Positions 25,079 through 33,747 of a stretch of 64,000 nt of DNA are shown here, piece after piece. Location of the stretch: assembly GCF_036013915.1 (NCBI RefSeq), contig NZ_CP107899.1, positions 5,766,001 to 5,830,000 of the forward strand, given 5' to 3'. The notes beneath the pieces are model-generated. The model did not search any database, was not told the origin of the DNA, and saw only the letters and a list, made by a program, of their open reading frames with translations. This stretch comes from Streptomyces sp. NBC_00464. GTDB lineage: Bacteria > Actinomycetota > Actinomycetes > Streptomycetales > Streptomycetaceae. Made by a program: the position numbers and the translations under genes. Each line of letters begins with the position of its first letter. Positions within the stretch are counted from its first letter, which is position 1.

Positions 25079-26467
25079 TCAGTCGTGGGAGTGCAGGGGC
25101 TTGCCGGCGAGGGCCAGGTGGGCCTCGCCCATCGCCTCGTTCTGCGTCGGGTGGGCGTGGATGAGCTGCGCGACCTCGGCCGGCAGCGCCTCCCAGTTGT
25201 AGATCAGCTGGGCTTCGCCGACCTGCTCGCCCATACGGTCACCCACCATGTGGACGCCGACCACGGCACCGTCCTTGACCTGGACGAGCTTGATCTCGCC
25301 CGCGGTCTTGAGGATCTTGCTCTTGCCGTTGCCCGCGAGGTTGTACTTCAGCGCGACGACCTTGTCCGCGCCGTAGAGCTCCTTGGCCTTGGCCTCGGTG
25401 ATGCCCACGGAGGCGACCTCGGGGTGGCAGTACGTCACCTTCGGGACACCGTCGTAGTCGATCGGGACGGTCTTCATGCCGGCCAGACGCTCCGCCACGA
25501 GGATGCCCTCGGCGAAGCCGACGTGCGCCAGCTGAAGCGTCGGGGCCAGGTCGCCCACGGCCGAGATCGTCGGAACGTTCGTCTGCATGTACTCGTCGAC
25601 GAGGACGTAGCCGCGGTCCATCGCGACGCCCGCCTCCTCGTAACCGAGGCCCTGCGAGACCGGGCCGCGGCCGATCGCGACGAGCAGCAGCTCCGCCTCG
25701 AAGGTCTTGCCGTCGGCGAGGGTCACCCGGACGCCGTCCTGGGTGTACTCGACACCCTGGAAGAACGTACCGAGGTTGAACTTGATGCCGCGCTTGCGGA
25801 ACGCGCGCTCAAGAAGCTTCGAGCTGTTCTCGTCCTCGACCGGGACCAGGTGCTTCAGGCCCTCGACGATGGTGACGTCGGTGCCGAAGGACTTCCACGC
25901 CGAGGCGAACTCGACGCCGATGACGCCGCCGCCCAGCACGATCGCGGACTTCGGGACCCGGTCCAGCTTCAGTGCGTGGTCCGAGGAGATGACGCGGTTG
26001 CCGTCGATCTCCAGGCCCGGGAGCGACTTCGGCACGGAGCCGGTCGCCAGGAGCACGTGGCGGCCCTGGATGCGCTGGCCGTTCACATCCACCGAGGTGG
26101 GGGAGGAGAGCCGCCCCTCACCCTCGATGTAGTGCACCTTGCGGGAGGCGATGAGACCCTGCAGGCCCTTGTACAGGCCCGAGATCACGTCGTCCTTGTA
26201 CTTGTGGACGGCCGCCATGTCGATGCCCTCGAAGGTGGCCTTGACACCGAACTGGTCGGCCTCGCGCGCCTGGTCCGCGATCTCGCCGGCGTGCAGCAGG
26301 GCCTTCGTGGGGATACAGCCGTTGTGCAGGCAGGTGCCGCCGACCTTGCCCTTCTCGATCAGAGCGACGTCCAGGCCCAGCTGCGCTCCGCGCAGGGCCG
26401 CGGCATAACCGCCGCTACCACCGCCGAGGATCACTAGGTCGAAAACGGTGCTGGCGTCGTTCGCCAC
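25079..26467 (-). CDS. lpd: Dihydrolipoyl dehydrogenase (E3)
   Basis: FAD enzyme that reoxidises the dihydrolipoyl groups of E2 and makes NADH. The 462-residue product has the FAD motif LVILGGGSGGYAAALR, redox-active Cys46 and Cys51 (GGTCLHNGCIPTK), an NAD motif (AIVLGGGVIGVEFA) and the catalytic His-Glu region HAHPTQNEAMGEA. The start is the GTG at 26467, with GGAGG 7 nt upstream, rejecting an in-frame extension to 26605. It precedes sucB by 60 bp, so the two are probably one operon. Confidence 0.97.
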   Translation of the reverse strand: MANDASTVFDLVILGGGSGGYAAALRGAQLGLDVALIEKGKVGGTCLHNGCIPTKALLHAGEIADQAREADQFGVKATFEGIDMAAVHKYKDDVISGLYKGLQGLIASRKVHYIEGEGRLSSPTSVDVNGQRIQGRHVLLATGSVPKSLPGLEIDGNRVISSDHALKLDRVPKSAIVLGGGVIGVEFASAWKSFGTDVTIVEGLKHLVPVEDENSSKLLERAFRKRGIKFNLGTFFQGVEYTQDGVRVTLADGKTFEAELLLVAIGRGPVSQGLGYEEAGVAMDRGYVLVDEYMQTNVPTISAVGDLAPTLQLAHVGFAEGILVAERLAGMKTVPIDYDGVPKVTYCHPEVASVGITEAKAKELYGADKVVALKYNLAGNGKSKILKTAGEIKLVQVKDGAVVGVHMVGDRMGEQVGEAQLIYNWEALPAEVAQLIHAHPTQNEAMGEAHLALAGKPLHSHD

Positions 26468-26638
26468 GTCACGTCCTCCATGCATGTGCGCCGGATGCCG
26501 GGCCCCGTCATCGGGGTGTGACCGGCCGGTCGGCTGGTGTTCGGCCGCTTTTGTCATTCGGCCCTGTGGTGGGGGCCCTGTCCTGCCGAGAACCCATCTT
26601 CGCACTTGTTGACGGTGGGCGGGACGCGGGGCCCGTGT

Positions 26639-26664
26639 CTGAGACGGATGATCGTCCGTCTCAG
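26639..26664. promoter_or_regulatory. Perfect inverted repeat upstream of lpd (candidate operator)
   Basis: CTGAGACGGA - TGATCG - TCCGTCTCAG: two 10-bp arms with a 6-nt spacer, about 170 bp upstream of the lpd start and downstream of the pepA terminator in the direction of transcription. There is no U-tract, so an operator is more likely than a terminator. The rest of the gap 26468-26807 shows no gene. Confidence 0.45.
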
Positions 26665-26748
26665 CGGGTTACCGCTGCGTACGGGCGTCCGGATTTCGTC
26701 GAGAGCGAAACCCGTCCGGCCCCTGCCGCAGTGGCGTGGTTGCAACGC

Positions 26749-26780
26749 GTACGGCCCCGGACGTATGCCCGGGGCCGTAC
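26749..26780 (-). terminator. Hairpin terminator after pepA
   Basis: Perfect 12-bp arms GTACGGCCCCGG / CCGGGGCCGTAC with an 8-nt loop, 27 bp downstream of the pepA stop codon. Confidence 0.88.
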
Positions 26781-26807
26781 ATCATTGGCAGGTCCAGAGG
26801 CAGCCGC

Positions 26808-28361
26808 TCAGCCGAGGTCTCCGGCCGCGGTGCGCTCCGCCAGCTTCACCAGGGTGCGGACCGCGGATCCGGTGCCGCCCTTCGGCGTGTAGCCGTACGG
26901 GGCGCCCTCGTGGAAGGCCGGGCCCGCGATGTCCAGGTGCGCCCAGGCGATGCCCTCGCCCACGAACTCCTGCAGGAACAGACCGGCCACCAGGCCGCCG
27001 CCCATCCGCTCGCCCATGTTGGCGATGTCGGCGGTCGGGGAGTCCATGCCCTTGCGCAGGTCGGCCGGGAGCGGCATCGGCCAGGAGGCCTCACCGACCT
27101 CTTCGGCGATCTCGTGGATCGAGGTACGGAAGGCGTCGTCGTTCGCCATGATGCCGAAGGTGCGGTTGCCCAGGGCCAGCACCATCGCGCCGGTCAGGGT
27201 GGCCACGTCGACGATCGCGTCCGGGTTCTCCTCGGAGGCGCGGGTCAGCGCGTCGGCGAGGACGAGCCGGCCCTCGGCGTCCGTGTTGAGGACCTCGACG
27301 GTCTTGCCGCTGTACATGTGAAGCACGTCACCGGGGCGGGTGGCGTTGCCCGACGGCATGTTCTCGGCGAGCGCCAGCCAGCCGGTGACGTTGACCCGCA
27401 GGCCCAGACGGGCGGCCGAGACGACAGCCGCGAACACGGCGGCCGCGCCGGCCATGTCGCACTTCATCGTCTCGTTGTGACCGGCCGGCTTCAGCGAGAT
27501 GCCGCCCGAGTCGTAGGTGATGCCCTTGCCCACAAGGGCCAGGGTCTTCTCCGCCTTCGGGTGCGTGTAGGCGAGCTTCACCAGGCGCGGGCCGCGGGCC
27601 GCGCCCTGGCCGACGCCGAGCAGGCCGCCGTAGCCGCCCTTGACGAGCGCCTTCTCGTCGAGGACCTGCACCTTGATGCCGTGCTCCTTGCCGGCGGCGG
27701 TGGCCACGGCGGCGAAGGACTCGGGGTACAGGTCGTTCGGCGGGGTGTTGATCAGGTCGCGGGCGCGGTTGATCTCCTCGGCGACCGCGACGGCGCGCTC
27801 GGCGGCGGCCTTGAATGCCTTGTCACGCGGCTTGGCGCCCAGCAGGGCGACCTCGGCGAGCGGCAGCTTCGGGCCGTTGGCCTTGGCGTCCTTGGGCGCG
27901 AGCTTGTTCTCGCCGCCCTGGTAGGCGGTGAAGGCGTACGCGCCCAGCAGCGCGCCCTCCGCGATGGCCTCGGCGTCCTCGACGGAGCCGATGGGCAGCG
28001 CGAAGCCGGCCTTCTTCGAGCCGGTGAGCGAACGGGCGGCGGAGCCCGCGGCCCGGCGCAGCGCCTCGGCGTCGTACGAGCCGTCCTTCTCCGGGACCGG
28101 GCCGAGGCCGGCCGCGATGACGACCGGCACCTTCAGGCCGTCGGGCGCGGGGAGCTTGGTCAGTTCGCCCTCGGCACCGGAGGCGCCCAGGGTCGCCAGG
28201 ACGGCGGCGAGCTTCCCGCCGAACGCCTTGTCGACGGCCTCGGCGCCCGGTGCGAGGACCAGGTCGCCGGACTTGGAGCCGGCGGCCTTGGCGACGCCGA
28301 CGACGAGCGCGTCGGCGCGCAGCGTCGCCGCACCGGCAGTGCTGAGAGTGAGAGCAGTCAC
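26808..28361 (-). CDS. pepA: Leucyl aminopeptidase (M17)
   Basis: A 517-residue cytosolic two-metal aminopeptidase releasing N-terminal residues from peptides. The M17 signature NTDAEGRLVLADAL and the metal/catalytic segment beginning GKGITYDSGGISLKP are present in the C-terminal catalytic domain; the N-terminal third is the family's macro-like domain. The GTG at 28361 (VTALTLSTAG) is preferred because the upstream 26 residues are Arg-rich read-through. In M. tuberculosis pepB occupies the same position relative to cobS/cobT and dlaT. Confidence 0.96.
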   Translation of the reverse strand: MTALTLSTAGAATLRADALVVGVAKAAGSKSGDLVLAPGAEAVDKAFGGKLAAVLATLGASGAEGELTKLPAPDGLKVPVVIAAGLGPVPEKDGSYDAEALRRAAGSAARSLTGSKKAGFALPIGSVEDAEAIAEGALLGAYAFTAYQGGENKLAPKDAKANGPKLPLAEVALLGAKPRDKAFKAAAERAVAVAEEINRARDLINTPPNDLYPESFAAVATAAGKEHGIKVQVLDEKALVKGGYGGLLGVGQGAARGPRLVKLAYTHPKAEKTLALVGKGITYDSGGISLKPAGHNETMKCDMAGAAAVFAAVVSAARLGLRVNVTGWLALAENMPSGNATRPGDVLHMYSGKTVEVLNTDAEGRLVLADALTRASEENPDAIVDVATLTGAMVLALGNRTFGIMANDDAFRTSIHEIAEEVGEASWPMPLPADLRKGMDSPTADIANMGERMGGGLVAGLFLQEFVGEGIAWAHLDIAGPAFHEGAPYGYTPKGGTGSAVRTLVKLAERTAAGDLG

Positions 28362-28625
28362 GGTGGTGAATTCTCGCTTCCGTTGAGTTCTTTGTCGGTC
28401 TGTGCCGGTCGAGGGGGTGGCCGACCGGGCCCGGCGCATCGTAGACGCCGCCGCGATGTGCCGGGAATGAGCCTACGCGCGCCTTTGCTGCCCGATTACG
28501 GCGGCGGGCCGTCAGTGCGCCGGGACGGCCGTACGGTTGTCACACCGGGATGATCTTCCCGGTGGAACGGACCGCGACCGCAACGGCGTTGGCGGACGTC
28601 CTGCGGATGGATCCAGGAGAGAACG

Positions 28626-29483
28626 ATGGACGACCGGATGGCCGCCCGGGTGAGCGGCCGGCCGAAGGCGCTGCCCGCCACCGTACTGATTCTGTTGGCG
28701 ATGCTGGCCGGCTGCACCTCGGCACCCGGGTCCGCCCCCTCGCCGGCTCCCTCCGGGCGGTCCGTCGCGGCCCGCTGGCAGCCGGAGCCGGGCACCGACT
28801 GGCAGTGGCAGCTCTCCGGCCGGCTGGACACGTCCGTGGACGCCCCGGTGTACGACATCGACGGCTTCGACCACGAAGCGGCACAGGTGGCCGAGCTGCA
28901 CCGCAAAGGGCGCAAGGTCATCTGCTACCTGTCCACGGGCGCCTGGGAGGAGTTCCGCCCGGACGCGGCGAGGTTCCCCACGGCGGTCCTCGGCAAGGGC
29001 AACGGCTGGAAGGGGGAGCGCTGGCTCGACATCCGGCGCACCGACGTCCTGGAGCCGCTGATGGAGAGCAGGATCTCCATGTGCGCGAAGAAGGGCTTCG
29101 ACGCGGTCGAGCCCGACAACATGGACGGCTACCGCAACCCGAGCGGCTTCCCGCTGACCGCCGCCGATCAGCTGCGCTACAACCGGCTCATCGCCCGGAT
29201 CGCCCACCGTCACCACCTCGCCGTCGGCCTGAAGAACGACCTGCCCCAGATCCCGGAGCTGGTGGGCGACTTCGACTTCGCGGTCAACGAACAGTGCGCG
29301 CAGTACGAGGAGTGCGAGGAGCTCTCCCCGTTCGTGAAGGCGGGCAAGGCGGTCTTCCACGTGGAGTACGAGCTGCCCGTGGCCCGGTTCTGCGCACAGT
29401 CCCGGCGGCTGGGGCTGAGCTCGCTGCTGAAGAAGTACGAGCTCGGTGTCTGGCGTGAGCAGTGTCCGGCGGCGGCGGCCTGA
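28626..29483 (+). CDS. Secreted GH114-family glycosidase-like lipoprotein
   Basis: A 285-residue lipoprotein. The signal peptide ends with the lipobox LLAMLAGC, then a Ser/Pro linker. The rest is a TIM-barrel of the GH114 type (endo alpha-1,4-polygalactosaminidase family). It starts WQWQLSGRLDTSVD, with DIDGFDHEAAQVAELH, VICYLSTGAWEEFRPD, DAVEPDNMDGYRN (likely catalytic acidic residues) and VNEQCAQYEEC. The ATG follows AGGAGAG. It would act on amino-sugar polysaccharides outside the cell. It is divergent from pepA across 264 bp with no other recognisable element. Confidence 0.87.
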   Translation: MDDRMAARVSGRPKALPATVLILLAMLAGCTSAPGSAPSPAPSGRSVAARWQPEPGTDWQWQLSGRLDTSVDAPVYDIDGFDHEAAQVAELHRKGRKVICYLSTGAWEEFRPDAARFPTAVLGKGNGWKGERWLDIRRTDVLEPLMESRISMCAKKGFDAVEPDNMDGYRNPSGFPLTAADQLRYNRLIARIAHRHHLAVGLKNDLPQIPELVGDFDFAVNEQCAQYEECEELSPFVKAGKAVFHVEYELPVARFCAQSRRLGLSSLLKKYELGVWREQCPAAAA

Positions 29484-29500
29484 CGGAACACCCGAGGGGC

Positions 29501-30280
29501 TCAGCCGAGGGCCAGCCCCACGAGCGTCACCGTCGCCGCCGTCTCCGCCAACGCCCCGAACACATCGCCGGTCACGCCGCCGAAGCGCCGCACGCAGTGC
29601 CGCAGCAGCAGCTGGGCCACCGCGAGCGCGGCCAGGGCGGCGAGGGCGTACCGCAGCGCCCCGTATCCGCCGAGCAGCGCGCCCGCGCCCGCGCAGAGCG
29701 CCACGGCCAGGGCCGCGACCACCACCGCGCCGGCCCCCGGGACCGTGCCCGCGACCGCGGCGCCCAGCCCCTCCGGGCGGGCCGCCGGGACGCCGCGGCG
29801 GGAGGCCAGCGTGAGCGCGAGCCGGGCGACGGCGGCGGAAGCGACGGCCGCCACCGCACCCTGCACCCAGCCCTGCGCGTACAGCTGCTGAAGGACCGCC
29901 ACCTGGGCGAGCAGCACGAACAGCAGGGTGATCACACCGAACGGCCCAATGTCCGACTGCTTCATGATGCGCAGCGCCTCGTCGGCCGGCTTGCCGCTGC
30001 CCAGGCCGTCGGCGGTGTCCGCGAGGCCGTCGAGGTGCAGCCCCCGGGTGAGGGCAGCCGGCACCGCGGCGGAGGCGACCGCGGCGAGCAGCGGCCCCGA
30101 GCCGAACAGCAGGAACAGGCTGCCGGGCACCGCCGCGAGCACGCCGACGACGAGGCCGGCCAGCGGGGCGCACAGCATTCCGGCCCGCGCGGTCTCGCGG
30201 TCCCAGCGGCTGACGCGGACGGGGAGCACGGTGAGGGTGCCGAAGGCGAAACGCAGGCCGTGGCTGTTCAGGGAGGTCAC
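29501..30280 (-). CDS. cobS: Adenosylcobinamide-GDP ribazoletransferase (cobalamin synthase)
   Basis: Membrane enzyme that joins adenosylcobinamide-GDP and alpha-ribazole (phosphate) in the last step of coenzyme B12 assembly. The 259-residue protein has about six membrane segments. It carries the Asp-rich signature HLDGLADTADGLGSGKPADE near residue 80, then MKQSDIGPFGV, which hold the Mg-binding acidic residues. It starts with GTG at 30280. It works with CobT and CobU encoded at 33748-37043 but is separated from them by three other genes. Confidence 0.95.
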   Translation of the reverse strand: MTSLNSHGLRFAFGTLTVLPVRVSRWDRETARAGMLCAPLAGLVVGVLAAVPGSLFLLFGSGPLLAAVASAAVPAALTRGLHLDGLADTADGLGSGKPADEALRIMKQSDIGPFGVITLLFVLLAQVAVLQQLYAQGWVQGAVAAVASAAVARLALTLASRRGVPAARPEGLGAAVAGTVPGAGAVVVAALAVALCAGAGALLGGYGALRYALAALAALAVAQLLLRHCVRRFGGVTGDVFGALAETAATVTLVGLALG

Positions 30281-30368
30281 GGCGCGCAGGCTAATCGGTG
30301 GGCGCGGCCGCTAGATTGTCCAAAACGGCACAGAACGGTGCGTCGTCGACTTATCGGGAGTGGGTGGG

Positions 30369-31130
30369 ATGGGTCACTGGTTCGACCGGAACATCGTCGA
30401 GCCGGGGAAGCTGCCCCTGCTCCTGGCGCTGACCGCCTTCGTGTTGACGTTCGCGATCACCCGGGTCATCACCCGGATGATCCGGGCCGGCAAGGGGCCC
30501 TTCGGCAACATCACGCCGGGCGGGGTCCATGTCCACCACGTGGTGCCGGGCGTGGTGCTCAGCGTGGTCGGCGGGTTCGGCGCGGTGGCCAGCGGGAAGC
30601 ACGGCTTCGCGGCCGGTGCCTGCGCGGTCGTCTTCGGCATCGGCGCGGGGCTGGTGCTGGACGAGTTCGCCCTGATCCTGCACATGGACGACGTGTACTG
30701 GACCGAGCAGGGCCGTCAGAGCGTGGAGGTCGTGGTCCTCACCGCGGCCCTGGTGCTGCTGGTGCTGGGCGGGTTCTCCCCGCTCGGCGTGGACGACCTG
30801 AGCGACGATCAGCAGCAGGACAGGCTCGGTGTCGTCCTCACCCTCGTCGTCAACTTCTGCTTCGTGCTCATCGCGCTGTTCAAGGGCAAGGCGCGGATGG
30901 CGGTGCTCGGCACCCTGATTCCGTTCGTCGCCCTGGTCGGGGCGGTCCGGCTGGCCAGACCGACCTCGATGTGGGCCAAGCGGTTCTACCGCAACCGGCA
31001 CCGGGCCCGCTCCCGTTCGGTGCTGCGCGCGTACCACCACGACGTCCGCTGGGCCGGGCCGCGGCGGAAGTTCCAGGACCTGATCGGCGGCGCACCCGAC
31101 CGGGCCCCGGCGCCCTCACCCAAACCCTGA
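30369..31130 (+). CDS. Multi-pass integral membrane protein of unknown function
   Basis: A 253-residue protein with about six membrane segments (first LPLLLALTAFVLTFAITRVI). A His-rich loop GGVHVHHVVPG and the acidic/aromatic motif LDEFALILHMDDVYWTEQG are conserved in streptomycete homologues and could bind metal. A basic soluble C-terminus follows (KRFYRNRHRARSRSVLRAYH). The ATG at 30369 follows GGGAG; an in-frame GTG at 30360 is less likely. The last 145 nt overlap the convergent rhomboid-like gene. No function is known. Confidence 0.82.
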   Translation: MGHWFDRNIVEPGKLPLLLALTAFVLTFAITRVITRMIRAGKGPFGNITPGGVHVHHVVPGVVLSVVGGFGAVASGKHGFAAGACAVVFGIGAGLVLDEFALILHMDDVYWTEQGRQSVEVVVLTAALVLLVLGGFSPLGVDDLSDDQQQDRLGVVLTLVVNFCFVLIALFKGKARMAVLGTLIPFVALVGAVRLARPTSMWAKRFYRNRHRARSRSVLRAYHHDVRWAGPRRKFQDLIGGAPDRAPAPSPKP

Positions 31131-31804
31131 CGGCGCCGCCCGCGCAGGGCCGGGACCGCGCACAGCACGAGCGCCACCGCGACGGCCGCAAGGTGCTCCT
31201 TGCCCGCCAGGTTGTCCTTCACCGCGATCTCCACCACCATCGCCACGATCACCAGCGCCCCGGTGAACCGGGCCCGGTGCGCCCAGCAGACGCAGACGGC
31301 CAGGGCGACCACCGCCGCCGAGGGGCCGGTGTCGACGACCTGGGCGTCGGAACCCGGCAGCCCCAGGAACCCGTACCCGTCGGGGCCGACGGCGACACCG
31401 ATGCGCGCGTACAGCGTCCCGGCCAGCGTCGCGACGTACGCGATCAGCAGCGTCCGCCGCCGTCCCAGGCAGATCTCGGCGATCCCGAACACCAGCAGCA
31501 CCTGAGCCAGCGCACCCCAGACCGGCAGGTCGAGCGCGGGGACGAACAGCGACAGCGGGGTACGCAGCAGAGCCGCCCACAGCGGATCCTCGGCCCGCAC
31601 CGCCCCGAGCGCCTGCACCGGCCCGTAGCCCCAGGACCGGTTCTGCGCCACCTGGAGCAGCGCCGTCAGGCAGACCGCGGCCAGGGTCATCGGGACGGCC
31701 CGCAGCCGCTCGGTGACAAGTGCCGTGCGTACGGTCCTCCACAGCGGGCTCCACTCCCGGCGGGCCGCCCGGCCGAGCGCGCGCAGCGGGGCCATCGGGG
31801 TCAT
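30986..31804 (-). CDS. Rhomboid-like integral membrane protein
   Basis: A 272-residue multi-pass membrane protein. The segment IAEICLGRRRTLLIAYVATL and the following LYARIG resemble streptomycete rhomboid-like proteins, but I cannot see a clear GxSG serine and catalytic His, so proteolysis is doubtful. The ATG at 31804 overlaps the stop of the MprF-like gene (ATGA), indicating translational coupling. The last 48 or so codons lie antisense to the 3' end of the convergent membrane-protein gene; the reading frame has no earlier stop. The tail is Arg-rich and low in hydrophobicity. Confidence 0.75.
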   Translation of the reverse strand: MTPMAPLRALGRAARREWSPLWRTVRTALVTERLRAVPMTLAAVCLTALLQVAQNRSWGYGPVQALGAVRAEDPLWAALLRTPLSLFVPALDLPVWGALAQVLLVFGIAEICLGRRRTLLIAYVATLAGTLYARIGVAVGPDGYGFLGLPGSDAQVVDTGPSAAVVALAVCVCWAHRARFTGALVIVAMVVEIAVKDNLAGKEHLAAVAVALVLCAVPALRGRRRQGLGEGAGARSGAPPIRSWNFRRGPAQRTSWWYARSTERERARCRLR

Positions 31805-33654
31805 CCACGCGGTCCGAGCTTGGCGCGGTGCAGCCACTTGGGCAGTCCGGGCGCTTCCAGGAACCCCTCGGCACGGCCCGCGGCGATGGCGATGCGCGGC
31901 AGGTCCGCGCTCTTCTCGAAGAGCAGATAGCGCGGTTCCCAGATCGGCCGGTACTTGGCGTTGGCGCGGTAGAGCGACTCGATCTGCCACCACCGCGAGA
32001 AGAAGCTCAGCAGCGAACGCCACAGCCGGAGCACCGGTCCGGCGCCGAGCCGTGAGCCGCGCTCGAAGACGGAGCGGAACATCGCGAAGTTCAGCGACAC
32101 CTGGGTGACGCCGATCTTCCCGGCCCGTTGCAGGAGTTCGATGACCATGAACTCCATCAGGCCGTTCTCGGAGCTCCGGTCACGGCGCATCAGATCCAGC
32201 GAGAGACCGTTCGGACCCCAGGGGACGAAGCTGAGTAGGGCGCGCAGCTCGCCGCTTCCGCCGTCCTCGGCGGTGTCCCGGCATTCGAGCATCACGCACT
32301 GCCCGTCGGCCGGGTCGCCGAGCCGGCCCAGCGCCATCGAGAAGCCGCGTTCGGTCGCGCCGTCGCGCCAGTCGTCGGCCCGGCGCACCAGTGCGGCCAT
32401 CTCGGCCTCGGGGATGTCCGCGTGCCGGCGCACGGTCACCTCGTAACCGGCCCGCTTGACCCGGTTGTACGCCTGGCGGACGGTGCGCATCGCCCGCCCC
32501 TCCAGGGTGAATTCGGCGGTCTCCACGATCGCCTCGTCGCCCAGCTCCAGGGCGTCGAGGCCGTGCCGGGCGTAGATCGTGCCGCCCTCCTCGCTCACCC
32601 CCATCGCCGCCGGGATCCAGCCGTGCTCACGGGCCTCGGCCAGCCACGGGTCGATCGCCCCGGGCCAGGCCTCGGGGTCGCCGATCGGGTCGCCGGAGGC
32701 CAGGGAGACCCCGCCGACCACTCGGTAGGCGACGGCGGCCTTCCCGGTGGGCGACCAGGTGACGCTCTTCTCGCGGCGCAGCGCGAAGTAGCCGAGCGAA
32801 TCCCGCTCCCCGTGCTTGTCGAGCAGCGCGCGCAGCGCCGCCTCGTCCTCGGGGGTGATCGGGTCGACCGCGCGGCGGGCGCGGAAGGCCGCGTACACGA
32901 CGGCGATGAGCAGCAGCGTGGACAGGATGTTGATGGCGACGTTCACCCAGCCCGGAGTGGAGATGCCGGGGAACCGGGAGTCGTCGGCGGCGACGGAGAC
33001 CAGCCGCAGCGCGCCGTAGCGCCAGCGGTCAAGGAACGTCGAACGGTAGTCGTCGTGCGCGGTGTTGGTGAGCGTGACCAGACCGGCGGCGATCAGCGAG
33101 GTGACCAGCAGACCGACGACGGCCACCAGCGCGGCCAGCTTCGGGTTGGACCGGTCGCCCTTCGCGTAGAACTCGCGCCGGCCGAGGGCGAGCGCGACGA
33201 CGAAGGCGGCGGTCAGCGCCAGCGAGATCCAGTTCTGCGGGTACCGGCGGATCTCCGGGAAGCCGATCACCGCGGCGAAGAGCAGCAGTGTGAGCCCGCT
33301 CAGCACCATGTTGACGATCCACGCGGCCCGCTTGCGCCGCCGCATCGTGACCGCGAGGAACAGTGCGACGACCCCTGAGGAGAAGCCCGCGGTGAGCAAG
33401 TAGGGCGTGAAGTAGTTCTCGGTGTTGTGGCGTCGCAGATCCTGGCCGAAGGTGACCCAGACGGCGCTCAGGAAATTGATGAACGACACGACCCGCAGGT
33501 ACCAGATGGCGAAGGCCGCGCCGCGTCGCGACCGGTCGGTGCTCTGCGGCCGGTCGGCGCTGTGCGGTCGTTCGGAGTTCTGCTGTCGTTCGGTGTTCTG
33601 TGGCCGGACGGCAGCCCGCCCGGATTCCTTGCTGGCCAATTGGACCTCTCCCAT
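31801..33654 (-). CDS. MprF-like phosphatidylglycerol lysyltransferase (DUF2156)
   Basis: A 617-residue membrane protein. Residues 45-265 contain about six membrane segments (FAIWYLRVVSFINFLSAVWV and others). The C-terminal half is the DUF2156 GNAT-type aminoacyl-transferase domain, with GGVSLASGDPIGDPEAWPGA, IYARHGLDALELGDEAIVE, RQAYNRVKRAGYEV and VSLNFAMFRSVFERG. Such enzymes transfer Lys or Ala from tRNA to phosphatidylglycerol and lower the negative charge of the membrane. The flippase half is shorter than in Staphylococcus MprF. The N-terminus bears four hexapeptide repeats. Coupled to the rhomboid-like gene. Confidence 0.87.
   Translation of the reverse strand: MGEVQLASKESGRAAVRPQNTERQQNSERPHSADRPQSTDRSRRGAAFAIWYLRVVSFINFLSAVWVTFGQDLRRHNTENYFTPYLLTAGFSSGVVALFLAVTMRRRKRAAWIVNMVLSGLTLLLFAAVIGFPEIRRYPQNWISLALTAAFVVALALGRREFYAKGDRSNPKLAALVAVVGLLVTSLIAAGLVTLTNTAHDDYRSTFLDRWRYGALRLVSVAADDSRFPGISTPGWVNVAINILSTLLLIAVVYAAFRARRAVDPITPEDEAALRALLDKHGERDSLGYFALRREKSVTWSPTGKAAVAYRVVGGVSLASGDPIGDPEAWPGAIDPWLAEAREHGWIPAAMGVSEEGGTIYARHGLDALELGDEAIVETAEFTLEGRAMRTVRQAYNRVKRAGYEVTVRRHADIPEAEMAALVRRADDWRDGATERGFSMALGRLGDPADGQCVMLECRDTAEDGGSGELRALLSFVPWGPNGLSLDLMRRDRSSENGLMEFMVIELLQRAGKIGVTQVSLNFAMFRSVFERGSRLGAGPVLRLWRSLLSFFSRWWQIESLYRANAKYRPIWEPRYLLFEKSADLPRIAIAAGRAEGFLEAPGLPKWLHRAKLGPRG
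33533..33604. repeat. Four 18-bp tandem repeats in the MprF-like gene
   Basis: Units at 33533, 33551, 33569 and 33587 share the pattern CGGTCGG(T/C)GCT(C/G)TGCGG(C/T) with some divergence. In protein they read as hexapeptides of the form R-P/Q-Q/H-N/S-T/S/A-E/D near the N-terminus, before the first membrane helix. The 18-bp period keeps the frame, so copy number could vary without disrupting the gene. Confidence 0.8.
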
Positions 33655-33747
33655 GAAAGGCGATCATATGGGGCATCGCACTTCATAAGGGGCTGCTCTG
33701 CGGCCGGTTTCCGGGCGGCCGCAGTCCGATGGCTCAGCTGCCGCTCG

